Assembly: GCA_947490605.1 (NCBI GenBank)
Contig: CANLHE010000028.1
Span: forward strand, 1 to 8,058
Origin: Actinomycetota bacterium
Lineage (GTDB): Bacteria > Actinomycetota > Actinomycetes > Nanopelagicales > Nanopelagicaceae
Reading direction: 5' to 3'
Length of the DNA: 8,058 nucleotides
Part shown: piece by piece, positions 1 through 6,471 of the stretch
How the letters are laid out: every line of letters starts with the position of its first letter
Position numbering within the stretch: the stretch's first letter is position 1
Position numbers and translations under genes: made by a program
The notes under the pieces: model-generated
The model's database searches: none
The model's input: the letters and a program-made list of their open reading frames with translations, nothing else
Told to the model about the DNA's origin: nothing

Positions 1-136
1 CTTCAACGGTTCGAGTTCTAACTCGCTCACCACGACTAGCACGCATTACCGCATTTTTTAAAGTTTTCTTTGACTCAACATTTATCTTATAACTTATTGA
101 TAAATTCTCGATTTTAACTGCCAGATTTTCTGGCAT
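1..136 (-). CDS. ABC transporter ATP-binding protein, Wzt/TagH-like, N-terminal fragment (cut by window edge)
   Basis: Translating the minus strand from the ATG at 136 gives 45 open codons to the window edge, beginning MPENLAVKIENLSISYKI. The start of an ABC ATPase domain is visible: a beta-strand of the form VKIENLSISY, then a charged stretch with LKNAVMR (about residues 26-32) and RTRTVE at the edge. Wzt/RfbE ATPases of polysaccharide exporters carry a similar LK.AVMR stretch before the Walker A strand. Walker A, Q-loop and signature motif lie outside the window. The gene follows the Wzm-like permease by 13 nt on the same strand, the usual permease-ATPase pairing. I see no clear Shine-Dalgarno motif, and an in-frame GTG at 142 is an alternative start. 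The predicted role, by family, is powering export of an undecaprenyl-linked glycan or similar polymer; the substrate cannot be told. This short gene start is supported by reading frame, motif and context. Confidence 0.8.
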   Translation of the reverse strand, partial: MPENLAVKIENLSISYKINVESKKTLKNAVMRASRGERVRTRTVE

Positions 137-149
137 TTGCACAAGCGGC

Positions 150-1022
150 TTAGATGCGGACGGCAAAATCGCGCTCCCTTGAAATAAAGAAGTATCCACC
201 TAGCAAAATAGATGTAAATGCCCAGAATAAACAACCAATTAATTGAGCTGGGGTTGGAGTCATTCCATCAATCCAAATTCTAGAATTTGCTGAAAGTATT
301 GGCCCGAGCGGGTTTAAATAGAGAATTACTCGATACCAGCCAGTGAGCATATCTGGCTGCCATAAAACTGGAGAGGCGTATAACCAAATACGCATTATGT
401 ATGAAAGCAATTTAGTTGTATCACGGAAGTAAACATTCATTGTGGCAAATAAAAGGGAAAGCCCAAAACTTGTAATTATTAAGAGTATTAAAATAATTGG
501 AATAAATAGATAGTTCCAAGTTAGTCCAGGAAGTTCAGTATCATTCAAAACCAATTTTCCGATAATTACTATCGAGATATATACCGGCAAGGTTGGCAGA
601 AATTGTCGTGCAGCACTGATTGCGCTAGAAAGTGGGAGTAGCGATCTTGGGAAAGCTTGATTCAAGATTAAACGCCCGCCAGAAGTAATAGATTGTGCAC
701 CTAACAAGATGCAGTTTTGTGCGAAATAAAAAGTAAATAAACCAATCAGAATATGGCATAGGACCGTGAATGAATTTGTCTGAGCTGATTTACCTTGAAT
801 TATTGTTACAAGCAAATAATAAATTACTGCTAAAAATAATGGATTTAGTACAAGCCATACTTTTCCTAATTTGGATTCTAAGTACTCGGCTTTATCTGAG
901 AACTTTGATAATTCGGTAGCAAACTCCCGCCTGCGCCAAAACTCAGAAATATATGGCTTAAGTGGTGGCAGTGAAGAGTGATGTGGTTCGAAAACCTGAA
1001 TCTTATTTGAGCCCTCAACCAT
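150..1022 (-). CDS. ABC-2 type polysaccharide/polyol-phosphate exporter permease (Wzm/TagG-like)
   Basis: This 290-residue integral membrane protein has a cytosolic N-terminus of about 55 residues and roughly six hydrophobic segments (about 57-76, 88-110, 145-160, 171-195, 209-222, 262-281). Family landmarks are LGKVWLVLNPL (52-62) entering the first segment, NVYFRD (196-201) and YLNPLGPIL (235-243). The N-terminal amphipathic stretch FWRRREF (28-34), typical of the Wzm elbow helix, is also present. Length fits the ABC-2 permease family (about 260-290). Wzm/Wzt pairs flip lipid-linked glycans across the membrane: O-antigen in Gram-negatives, teichoic acid as TagGH in Firmicutes, galactan in mycobacteria. 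An arabinogalactan- or capsule-like substrate is possible here but not shown. Its stop is 13 nt before the ATPase start, and its ATG is 5 nt after the terC stop, so the genes are probably co-transcribed. No strong ribosome-binding motif precedes the ATG. Confidence 0.88.
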   Translation of the reverse strand: MVEGSNKIQVFEPHHSSLPPLKPYISEFWRRREFATELSKFSDKAEYLESKLGKVWLVLNPLFLAVIYYLLVTIIQGKSAQTNSFTVLCHILIGLFTFYFAQNCILLGAQSITSGGRLILNQAFPRSLLPLSSAISAARQFLPTLPVYISIVIIGKLVLNDTELPGLTWNYLFIPIILILLIITSFGLSLLFATMNVYFRDTTKLLSYIMRIWLYASPVLWQPDMLTGWYRVILYLNPLGPILSANSRIWIDGMTPTPAQLIGCLFWAFTSILLGGYFFISRERDFAVRI

Positions 1023-1027
1023 GAGGG

Positions 1028-1927
1028 CTATTCTGCCACCTTTGATTTAGAACTAACGAATAGACTTGCAATAGTTGTAGTTACTAAAGTTCCAACAATG
1101 ACTATAAGAGAGAATTGAGTAGAAATTTCTGGGATTTCAACTCCAAGAATTTTATGGGTGCCACCACCATGAATGGCTTCGATGATTAGCTTTACGCCAA
1201 TAAATCCAAGAATTATCGCCAAGCCTTGAGTTAAATAAATTAATTTATTCATTAGGCCACCAAGTAAGAAGTAGAGCTGGCGAAGGCCCATTAGCGCAAA
1301 AGCGTTAGCTGTAAAAACTATATAAGGGTCTTTTGTTAGCCCAAAAATAGCCGGTATTGAATCAAGTGCAAAAATTAAGTCAGTAAAGGCAATCGCAACT
1401 AAAACAATAGTTAAAGGAGAGGCACCTTTTGTTCTAAACCAAGTTATTAGTTTACCTTCCTTCCATTCCTTTTCTCCAGATTCGCTTATTAGTTTATAAG
1501 CGGTAAAGAGTAGAAATGCACCGAATATATAAAACACCCAAGAGAATCTTGAAATTGCAGCGCTACCTAACGCGATAAAAATTCCGCGCAAAATTAAAGC
1601 CATAATAATTCCAATTAACAAAACTAATTGTTGCTTTGTTTTATCCACTTTAAATCGAGCAAGAATTAAAATAAATATAAATAGATTATCAACTGATAGT
1701 GAGTACTCAGTTATCCAGCCAGCAAAGAACTCACCACGCGCTTGAGTTGTGCTCCAAATTCCTAACGAATACCCGAAAGCAATTGCTGCGCTTACATAAA
1801 AAATTGTCCAGGCCGCAGCCTCTTTTATAGAGGTTTCTTTGTTTCTTCTAATTACCGCTAACGCAAGGTCAAAAGCTAATACTGCAAGGAGGGCTGCAAT
1901 CGTTACTTCCCAGACTGTAATACTCAT
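1028..1927 (-). CDS. TerC family integral membrane protein (probable metal-ion, likely Mn2+, exporter)
   Basis: The 299-residue protein is hydrophobic throughout, with about seven to nine membrane segments. It carries the paired acidic motifs of TerC: FAGWITEYSLSVDN (68-81, with E74, D80 and N81 inside the membrane) and FTDLIFALDSIPAIF (181-195, with D183 and D189). These charged intramembrane residues are the expected metal-binding site. TerC/Alx/MeeY members have been linked to manganese export and metalation of secreted proteins, and older annotations call them tellurium resistance proteins. The charged loop 147-167 is the usual cytoplasmic insert. Length matches the 300-330 residue Alx-like branch. 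The start is well supported: ATG overlaps the upstream stop in a TAATG junction, and an AGGAAAGG ribosome-binding motif lies at 1938-1945. No yybP-ykoY manganese riboswitch is possible directly upstream because that sequence is coding. Substrate in this organism is an inference. Confidence 0.92.
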   Translation of the reverse strand: MSITVWEVTIAALLAVLAFDLALAVIRRNKETSIKEAAAWTIFYVSAAIAFGYSLGIWSTTQARGEFFAGWITEYSLSVDNLFIFILILARFKVDKTKQQLVLLIGIIMALILRGIFIALGSAAISRFSWVFYIFGAFLLFTAYKLISESGEKEWKEGKLITWFRTKGASPLTIVLVAIAFTDLIFALDSIPAIFGLTKDPYIVFTANAFALMGLRQLYFLLGGLMNKLIYLTQGLAIILGFIGVKLIIEAIHGGGTHKILGVEIPEISTQFSLIVIVGTLVTTTIASLFVSSKSKVAE

Positions 1928-3315
1928 TAGTTAAAAACCTTTCCTGGATTTAAAATATTGTTAGGGTCTAAAGTTTGTTTTATAGATTTCATAATATTAA
2001 CTGCTGGGGCACCAGTTTCTGCAATTAAAGCCTGAATTTTTCCTGAGCCTATTCCATGTTCACCAGTGCAAGTGCCGCCCATCTCAATCATTTTCATTGT
2101 GATCTCATGAGTAATGTGTCGCACATCCTCTAACTCTTCTGGCTTTGCTGGATCTGTGACTATAAAGCAGTGAAAGTTTGCATCTGCAACATGACCAAGT
2201 ATTGAGTAGGGGTAAGGATGTTTAGCAAGTATTTGATCTGCAACAGCTACTGCATCTGAAAGTTTTGATAGTGGCACAGCTGCATCAGTACTAACAGCAC
2301 GCTTTCCTGGATTTGCTGCGATACCAGCCCAATAAGCATTATGACGTGCTTGCCACAATTTGCGACGAGCACCTTCATCAGTTGTCCACTCAAACTGTGA
2401 GCCGCCAAACTCTTCGACAATACTTTTTACAGAAGCAGCATCTTCGGCAACTCCGGCTGGTGAACCATGGAATTCAAAGAATAATGTTGGAACCTCAGCC
2501 AGGCTTAGCCCATCATGAGCATTTACATTCTTAATGCACTTAGCATCTAAAAATTCACATCTTGCAATAGAAATTCCAGAACGAACTATTGCTGTTGCAG
2601 CGGTTACTCCATCAGCTAAAGTTTCAAATCGAACTATCGCAGCAGCCATCTTTTCTGGAATACCAAATACTCGAAGTGTTAATTCTGTAATAACTGCCAA
2701 AGTTCCCTCTGAACCAACTAACAATCTAGTTAGGTCATAGCCAGCAGATAGCTTTCTAGTCTCTCGACCAGTTTGAATAACGGTACCATCTGCCATTACC
2801 GCTGTTAGTGCTAAAACATTATCGCGCATAGATCCGTAGCGAACTGTGGTTGTTCCAGCTGCGCCAGTTGCTGCCATTCCACCTAATGTGGCATCGGCGC
2901 CAGGATCAACAGAAAAGAACAAACCTGAGCTAGAAATTTTTTCATTTAATGCAACTCTATGTACACCTGGCTGAACTCTTACCAACAGATCATCGGGTCG
3001 GATCTCAACTATCTTATTCATTTCAGTTAGATCAAGTGATATTCCACCAAATAATGGAAGAACATGTCCTTCAAGGGAAGAACCGGCACCAAATGCAACA
3101 ACTGGAATTTTTTCAGTATTGCAATAAGCTAAAACTTTAGAAACCTCTTCGGTGCTTTGCGGCATGACCACAGCTGAAGGCCTAACTGGTGGAATGGCAG
3201 ATTCATCTCGCCCATGTTGATCAAGCACAGTTTCATTTGTTGAAACTAATCCAGTAACTAAACTTTTTAAATGTTCAATTTGTCCTGGCGAAAGATCAAC
3301 CCGCTTATTTACCAT
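1927..3315 (-). CDS. FAD-linked oxidase, D-lactate dehydrogenase/glycolate oxidase GlcD-like
   Basis: This 462-residue flavoprotein of the VAO/PCMH family oxidises a 2-hydroxy acid, most likely D-lactate, to the 2-oxo acid. The N-terminal FAD-binding domain shows VVAFGAGSSLEGH (72-84), VDPGADATLGGMAATGAAGT (136-155), RYGSMRDNVL (159-168) and GYDLTRLLVGSEGTL (192-206). The C-terminal cap domain has LWQARHNAYWA (320-330), the metal/substrate motif GHVADANFH (374-382, H375 and H382), GGTCTGEHGIG (413-423, E419 and H420) and the closing DPNNILNPGK (450-459). These match the D-lactate dehydrogenase (cytochrome) branch more closely than GlcD proper. The usual GHVGDGNFH has alanines at both glycine positions, probably a tolerated change. 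No signal peptide is seen, so it is probably a cytosolic enzyme or membrane-associated through its electron acceptor. It is the first gene of the minus-strand unit. The ATG at 3315 is preceded by a modest AGGTAAG motif 9-15 nt upstream. Exact substrate is unproven. Confidence 0.9.
   Translation of the reverse strand: MVNKRVDLSPGQIEHLKSLVTGLVSTNETVLDQHGRDESAIPPVRPSAVVMPQSTEEVSKVLAYCNTEKIPVVAFGAGSSLEGHVLPLFGGISLDLTEMNKIVEIRPDDLLVRVQPGVHRVALNEKISSSGLFFSVDPGADATLGGMAATGAAGTTTVRYGSMRDNVLALTAVMADGTVIQTGRETRKLSAGYDLTRLLVGSEGTLAVITELTLRVFGIPEKMAAAIVRFETLADGVTAATAIVRSGISIARCEFLDAKCIKNVNAHDGLSLAEVPTLFFEFHGSPAGVAEDAASVKSIVEEFGGSQFEWTTDEGARRKLWQARHNAYWAGIAANPGKRAVSTDAAVPLSKLSDAVAVADQILAKHPYPYSILGHVADANFHCFIVTDPAKPEELEDVRHITHEITMKMIEMGGTCTGEHGIGSGKIQALIAETGAPAVNIMKSIKQTLDPNNILNPGKVFN
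1938..1945 (-). promoter_or_regulatory. Ribosome-binding site for terC inside the end of the FAD dehydrogenase gene
   Basis: The minus strand reads AGGAAAGG here, 10 nt before the terC ATG. It lies within the last codons of the upstream gene, whose TAA stop overlaps the ATG (TAATG, 1925-1929). This fixes the terC start and suggests termination-reinitiation coupling. Confidence 0.6.
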
Positions 3316-3384
3316 TTGTAGATCTTACCTTTTAACAGTATTACTTGTTAAAACTTTGACATTTTTACGCATGTTTTATGGGGG

Positions 3385-3412
3385 TTGAAAGTAATTTTGG
3401 TTCTGCTAAACT
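3385..3412 (+). promoter_or_regulatory. Sigma-70-type promoter for the GSAM-like aminotransferase
   Basis: TTGAAA (3385-3390, -35) is followed after 16 nt by TAAACT (3407-3412, -10). TG at 3404-3405 makes an extended -10 (TGCTAAACT). The predicted start of transcription is about 3419, leaving a leader of roughly 55-60 nt before the ATG at 3477. It sits in the 161-nt divergent gap with the FAD dehydrogenase. Confidence 0.6.
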
Positions 3413-3436
3413 ACCTAAGTAAGACAACGTTTGACT

Positions 3437-3443
3437 AGGAGAG
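3437..3443 (+). promoter_or_regulatory. Orphan Shine-Dalgarno-like motif in the aminotransferase leader
   Basis: AGGAGAG is the strongest ribosome-binding motif in the gap, but it ends 33 nt before the annotated ATG. An in-frame TGA at 3468-3470 forbids any earlier start for the aminotransferase. The only start-like codon downstream that leads to the gene is TTG at 3457, which opens a 7-codon frame ending in TGA at 3478-3480, overlapping the ATG as ATGA. Its 13-nt spacing is long, so its use is uncertain. Confidence 0.35.
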
Positions 3444-3449
3444 TGCACT
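3442..3449 (+). repeat. 8-bp perfect palindrome AGTGCACT
   Basis: The sequence equals its own reverse complement and partly overlaps the Shine-Dalgarno-like motif just upstream. It could be half of an operator or chance; an 8-mer palindrome alone is weak evidence. Confidence 0.35.
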
Positions 3450-3458
3450 TAACACATT

Positions 3459-3473
3459 GGTTCTAATTGAACC
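3459..3473 (+). repeat. Inverted repeat GGTTC-TAATT-GAACC just before the aminotransferase start
   Basis: Two perfect 5-bp arms flank a 5-nt AT-rich centre, ending 3 nt before the ATG at 3477. In DNA it looks like a small operator; in RNA it would be a hairpin covering the place where a ribosome would bind. Either reading fits regulation of the downstream gene; neither is shown. Confidence 0.45.
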
Positions 3474-3476
3474 CTT

Positions 3477-4889
3477 ATGATTGTACAAATCCGCATGAAA
3501 ACACAAACGCATCACCCTCAAACCTTCCGCGCGGTACCTACACATTCAAAACCGCTAGATAGCGCTAGATTAGAAAAACTTTTACAACAACAATTAGATT
3601 TATATAAAAGCAGATTACTTAGTTCAGGCCTTGAACATCAATTAGCTGTTCAGAATATTCCACTGGGCGCTCACTCAACCTTCCAATCATTTGATCCATA
3701 CCCAATCGCTATTGTCTCAGCGCAAGGAGCTTGGATGACTGATGTTGATGGCCGCAAGATGCTCGACCTTTCGATGGGATTTGGTTCGATGTTAGTTGGG
3801 CATTTAAATCCAGAGGTAGTTTCAGAAGTTAAAGCTGCCTTAGATGTCGGAACTTTATATACAGCGCCATCGCCAATCTCACGAGATGCTGCTGAGAGAT
3901 TATGTCGCCGATTTGGAATTGAACAGATTCGCTTTACCAACTCTGGAACTGAATCAACGATGTATGCAGTCAGAACTGCCCGTGCTTACACCGGCAAAGA
4001 AGGAGTGGTTAAAGTCGAAGGTGGCTACCACGGAAGCGGTGACGCGGTCATGGTTTCAACTAAACCTTCACTTGATAAGGCTGGCCCAGCCGAGGCGCCA
4101 AACTCTGTAATTGGAAATGCATCGATACCAGGTGAGTCATATGTAGTGCCATTTAATAATATTCAAGCATTAGAAAAAGTATTTGCAGAGCATGCAAAGA
4201 CAATCGCATGTTTTATTGTTGAACCAGTATTAGAAAATATCGGAATTGTTTTGCCTGATGAAGGTTATTTAGAATCGGTAAGAGCACTTTGCGATCAATA
4301 TAAAATTGTTTTGATTTTTGATGAAGTAAAGACTGGATTAACCGCTGGTCCACAAGGTGCAGCGCAAAGATTAGGTGTAATTCCAGATTTAATTTGTCTT
4401 GCTAAATCGATTGGTGGCGGTATTCCACTTGCAGCTTTTGGTGGTAAATCTGAGTTTATGAAACCAGTTACTGATGGTCGCATGCCTCACCTGGGTACAT
4501 TTAATGGACACATTTTAGCAATGGCTGGAGTTAGAGCGGTAGATAAAGTTTGTACACCAGAAGCACTAGAAAAAGCAGAGTCATTAAATATGCAAGCACT
4601 TACTCGTATTAGTGAAATTATTGCCGAGTATGAACTTCCTGCCCACACAGTTGGTTTTGGTGTTAAAGGTTGTGTTACTTGGTCTGATAAACCAGTTAGA
4701 AATTATCGCGATTACAAAGCCACTGATTTTCTAGTAGCAGAAACATCATTCTTGTGGGCTTTAAACCATGGAATTATGACTCCACCAGGGTTAGATGAGC
4801 AGTGGTTAATTAGTTTGGCTCATGGCCAAGCTGAGGTTGATTTTATGGTTAATGATTTTAAGGAACTTGCAAAAAATCTTCGCGGTTAA
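3477..4889 (+). CDS. Class III PLP-dependent aminotransferase, glutamate-1-semialdehyde 2,1-aminomutase-like
   Basis: The 470-residue fold-type I PLP enzyme has SGTES (156-160) and GGYHG (182-186) for cofactor phosphate and ring stacking, FDEVKTG (281-287) with D282 contacting the pyridine nitrogen, and the Schiff-base lysine K310 in LAKSIGGG (308-315). GTFNGH (340-345) supplies the phosphate-binding threonine T341. The layout and spacing follow GSAM (HemL), but differences argue against a true HemL: a longer N-terminus of about 60 residues, K285 where HemL has Met in DEVMTGFR, loss of that Arg, and GTFNGH in place of GT.SGNP. No haem-synthesis neighbours are present. It more likely transaminates an amino acid or amine of unknown identity. 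ATG 3477 is the first possible start after an in-frame stop at 3468; M7 at 3495 is an alternative, and neither has a nearby Shine-Dalgarno motif. It converges on the dehydrogenase gene and shares its stop bases. Confidence 0.85.
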   Translation: MIVQIRMKTQTHHPQTFRAVPTHSKPLDSARLEKLLQQQLDLYKSRLLSSGLEHQLAVQNIPLGAHSTFQSFDPYPIAIVSAQGAWMTDVDGRKMLDLSMGFGSMLVGHLNPEVVSEVKAALDVGTLYTAPSPISRDAAERLCRRFGIEQIRFTNSGTESTMYAVRTARAYTGKEGVVKVEGGYHGSGDAVMVSTKPSLDKAGPAEAPNSVIGNASIPGESYVVPFNNIQALEKVFAEHAKTIACFIVEPVLENIGIVLPDEGYLESVRALCDQYKIVLIFDEVKTGLTAGPQGAAQRLGVIPDLICLAKSIGGGIPLAAFGGKSEFMKPVTDGRMPHLGTFNGHILAMAGVRAVDKVCTPEALEKAESLNMQALTRISEIIAEYELPAHTVGFGVKGCVTWSDKPVRNYRDYKATDFLVAETSFLWALNHGIMTPPGLDEQWLISLAHGQAEVDFMVNDFKELAKNLRG

Positions 4890-6370
4890 GTATTTTGTGG
4901 AAAGCCTAAATTAATTCCACCATGGCTTGGATCTAACCAGCGAGAAGTAACAACTTTTCCTCTGGTAAAGAAGTGAACACCTTCAGTTCCGTGGGCATGA
5001 GAATCTCCAAATAAAGAGTTCTTCCAGCCACCAAATGAGAAATAAGCCATTGGTACTGGAATTGGAACATTTATTCCCACCATTCCAACCTCTACTTCAT
5101 TTTGAAACCTACGTGCTGCTCCACCATCATTTGTAAAGATTGCAGTTCCATTTCCATATTGGTGACTATTAACTAGGTTTAAAGCCTCGTCATAGCTTTT
5201 AACTCTAATTACACTCAATACTGGTCCAAATATCTCCTCTAAATAAATACTCATACTTGGCTTTACTTGATCAAACAATGTTGGCCCAAGCCAAAAACCA
5301 TCACCAGCAACATCAACATTTCTGCCATCAACTACTACCTTGGCACCCTCTTTTTCACCCGCACTTATGTAGGAGGCAACTTTGTCACGGTGCACTTTTG
5401 TAACAAGAGGCCCCATGTCAGCACCTTTTGTGCCATCACCAGTTTTAATTTTTAAAGCTCGTTCTTTAATCTTTTCAATTAATTGATCAGCAATTGGTTC
5501 AACTGCAACAATTGCAGAAATCGCCATGCACCTCTCACCAGCTGAGCCAAAACCAGCATTAATGGCAGCATCAGCAGCAAGCTCTAAATCAGCATCAGGC
5601 AAAACAATCATGTGGTTTTTAGCGCCACCTAATGCCTGCACGCGTTTTCCAGATTTTGTGCCAGTTTCATATACATATTTAGCAATTGGTGTTGAGCCAA
5701 CAAAAGAGATTGATTTAATTCCTGGATGGACCAAAAGTGCATCAACTGCAACTTTATCGCCATGGACTACGTTAAATACGCCATCAGGTAAACCGGCTTC
5801 TTTTAAAAGTTGGGCAATAAACATAATCGCACTTGGATCTTTTTCTGAAGGTTTAATAATTACAGTATTTCCGCAAGCAAGTGCAATTGGGAAAAACCAC
5901 ATCGGCACCATCGCTGGGAAATTAAATGGCGAAATAATCGCAACTGGTCCAAGTGGCTGACGAATTGAATAAACATCTACGCCAGTTGATACCTCTTCAG
6001 AAAAACCACCCTTTAATAAATGGGGAATACCACAAGCAAACTCAGCAACCTCAAGCCCTCTAGTTACCTCACCTAGGGCATCACTTAAAACTTTGCCATG
6101 CTCCTGCGTAATTAACGCTGCTATTTTTTCTTTGTTTTGATTAACTAATTCTCTAAATGCAAATAGAACTTGGGTTCGTTTAGTAAGGGAGCTATGTCGC
6201 CAACTAGCAAAAGCTTCAGTTGCAACGTTTACAGCCTTATCAACGGTGGCTGGTGTTGCAAACTCCACAGTTGCACAAATCTGACCAGTTGCTGGGTTAA
6301 ATACCTCACCAGTTTTGTCGGATTTCTCACTTACAACTGCGCCATTAATCCAATGCGAAATACTTTTCAT
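4886..6370 (-). CDS. mmsA: CoA-acylating methylmalonate/malonate-semialdehyde dehydrogenase
   Basis: This 494-residue aldehyde dehydrogenase oxidises (methyl)malonate semialdehyde with NAD+ and CoA to propionyl-CoA or acetyl-CoA plus CO2. Visible are SPFNFP (147-152, oxyanion N150), IIKPSEKDPS (171-180) for NAD binding, FVGSTPIAKYVY (223-234), the catalytic cysteine C281 in GERCMA, and EEIFGP (378-383). Three features place it in the CoA-dependent MmsA/IolA branch: R104 in EVTRG and R280 beside the cysteine, which correspond to the two carboxylate-binding arginines of the family, and A246 in QALGGAKNH where hydrolytic ALDHs have the general-base glutamate. Length fits (about 485-500). The frame is open 38 codons further upstream to 6484, but that would overlap the divergent gene; family proteins start near MKSISHWINGA, so M at 6370 is chosen. 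It has a leaderless-type promoter. It sits between two aminotransferases, consistent with removing the semialdehyde one of them makes. Confidence 0.93.
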   Translation of the reverse strand: MKSISHWINGAVVSEKSDKTGEVFNPATGQICATVEFATPATVDKAVNVATEAFASWRHSSLTKRTQVLFAFRELVNQNKEKIAALITQEHGKVLSDALGEVTRGLEVAEFACGIPHLLKGGFSEEVSTGVDVYSIRQPLGPVAIISPFNFPAMVPMWFFPIALACGNTVIIKPSEKDPSAIMFIAQLLKEAGLPDGVFNVVHGDKVAVDALLVHPGIKSISFVGSTPIAKYVYETGTKSGKRVQALGGAKNHMIVLPDADLELAADAAINAGFGSAGERCMAISAIVAVEPIADQLIEKIKERALKIKTGDGTKGADMGPLVTKVHRDKVASYISAGEKEGAKVVVDGRNVDVAGDGFWLGPTLFDQVKPSMSIYLEEIFGPVLSVIRVKSYDEALNLVNSHQYGNGTAIFTNDGGAARRFQNEVEVGMVGINVPIPVPMAYFSFGGWKNSLFGDSHAHGTEGVHFFTRGKVVTSRWLDPSHGGINLGFPQNT

Positions 6371-6376
6371 ATCGCA

Positions 6377-6405
6377 ACAATACTTCAGGTTTATCGCCTT
6401 CTCCA
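6377..6405 (-). promoter_or_regulatory. Probable leaderless promoter of mmsA
   Basis: On the minus strand TATTGT (6382-6377) fits TANNNT and ends 6 nt before the ATG at 6370; TGGAGA (6405-6400) is a 4-of-6 match to -35 with a 17-nt spacer. Transcription would begin at or next to the A of the ATG. No Shine-Dalgarno motif precedes this ATG, which agrees with leaderless translation, common in Actinobacteria. Confidence 0.45.
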
Positions 6406-6434
6406 CCCTGCTAGGAAAACCTTTGTTTAAGTGA

Positions 6435-6467
6435 TTAGATTGGCTACCAAAGCAAGGGATAAGGGAG
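6435..6467 (+). promoter_or_regulatory. Likely -10 element and ribosome-binding site of the second aminotransferase
   Basis: TAGATT at 6436-6441 (or TTAGAT at 6435-6440 preceded by TG) fits a -10, with no convincing -35 upstream. AGGGAG at 6462-6467 is a ribosome-binding motif 4 nt before the GTG start at 6472, short spacing but the only candidate. The 101-nt gap 6371-6471 therefore seems to hold back-to-back promoters for mmsA and this gene. Confidence 0.35.
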
Positions 6468-6471
6468 TGGC

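Noticed and set aside
1928..2050. Possible manganese riboswitch (yybP-ykoY) ahead of terC
   Set aside because: The bases upstream are the coding end of the FAD dehydrogenase, with none of the riboswitch core motifs seen.
2313..3140. Three plus-strand open frames of 63-73 codons within the FAD dehydrogenase gene
   Set aside because: They are antisense to conserved FAD-binding and cap-domain coding sequence and show no domain or start signal of their own.
3335..3363. Minus-strand promoter for the FAD dehydrogenase using TACTGT (3340-3335) as -10
   Set aside because: The -10 is acceptable but no -35 better than chance sits at 16-18 nt; a promoter must exist in this gap, but I cannot place it.
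5526..5960. 144-codon open frame on the plus strand inside mmsA
   Set aside because: It lies wholly antisense to a well-supported enzyme gene, has no ribosome-binding site and no recognisable motif; it is a shadow frame.
6387..6422. AGGTTT/AAACCT inverted repeat in the mmsA-aminotransferase gap
   Set aside because: The arms are 6 bp with 24 nt between and AT-rich flanks; this is expected by chance, and no matching repeat occurs in the 3316-3476 gap.
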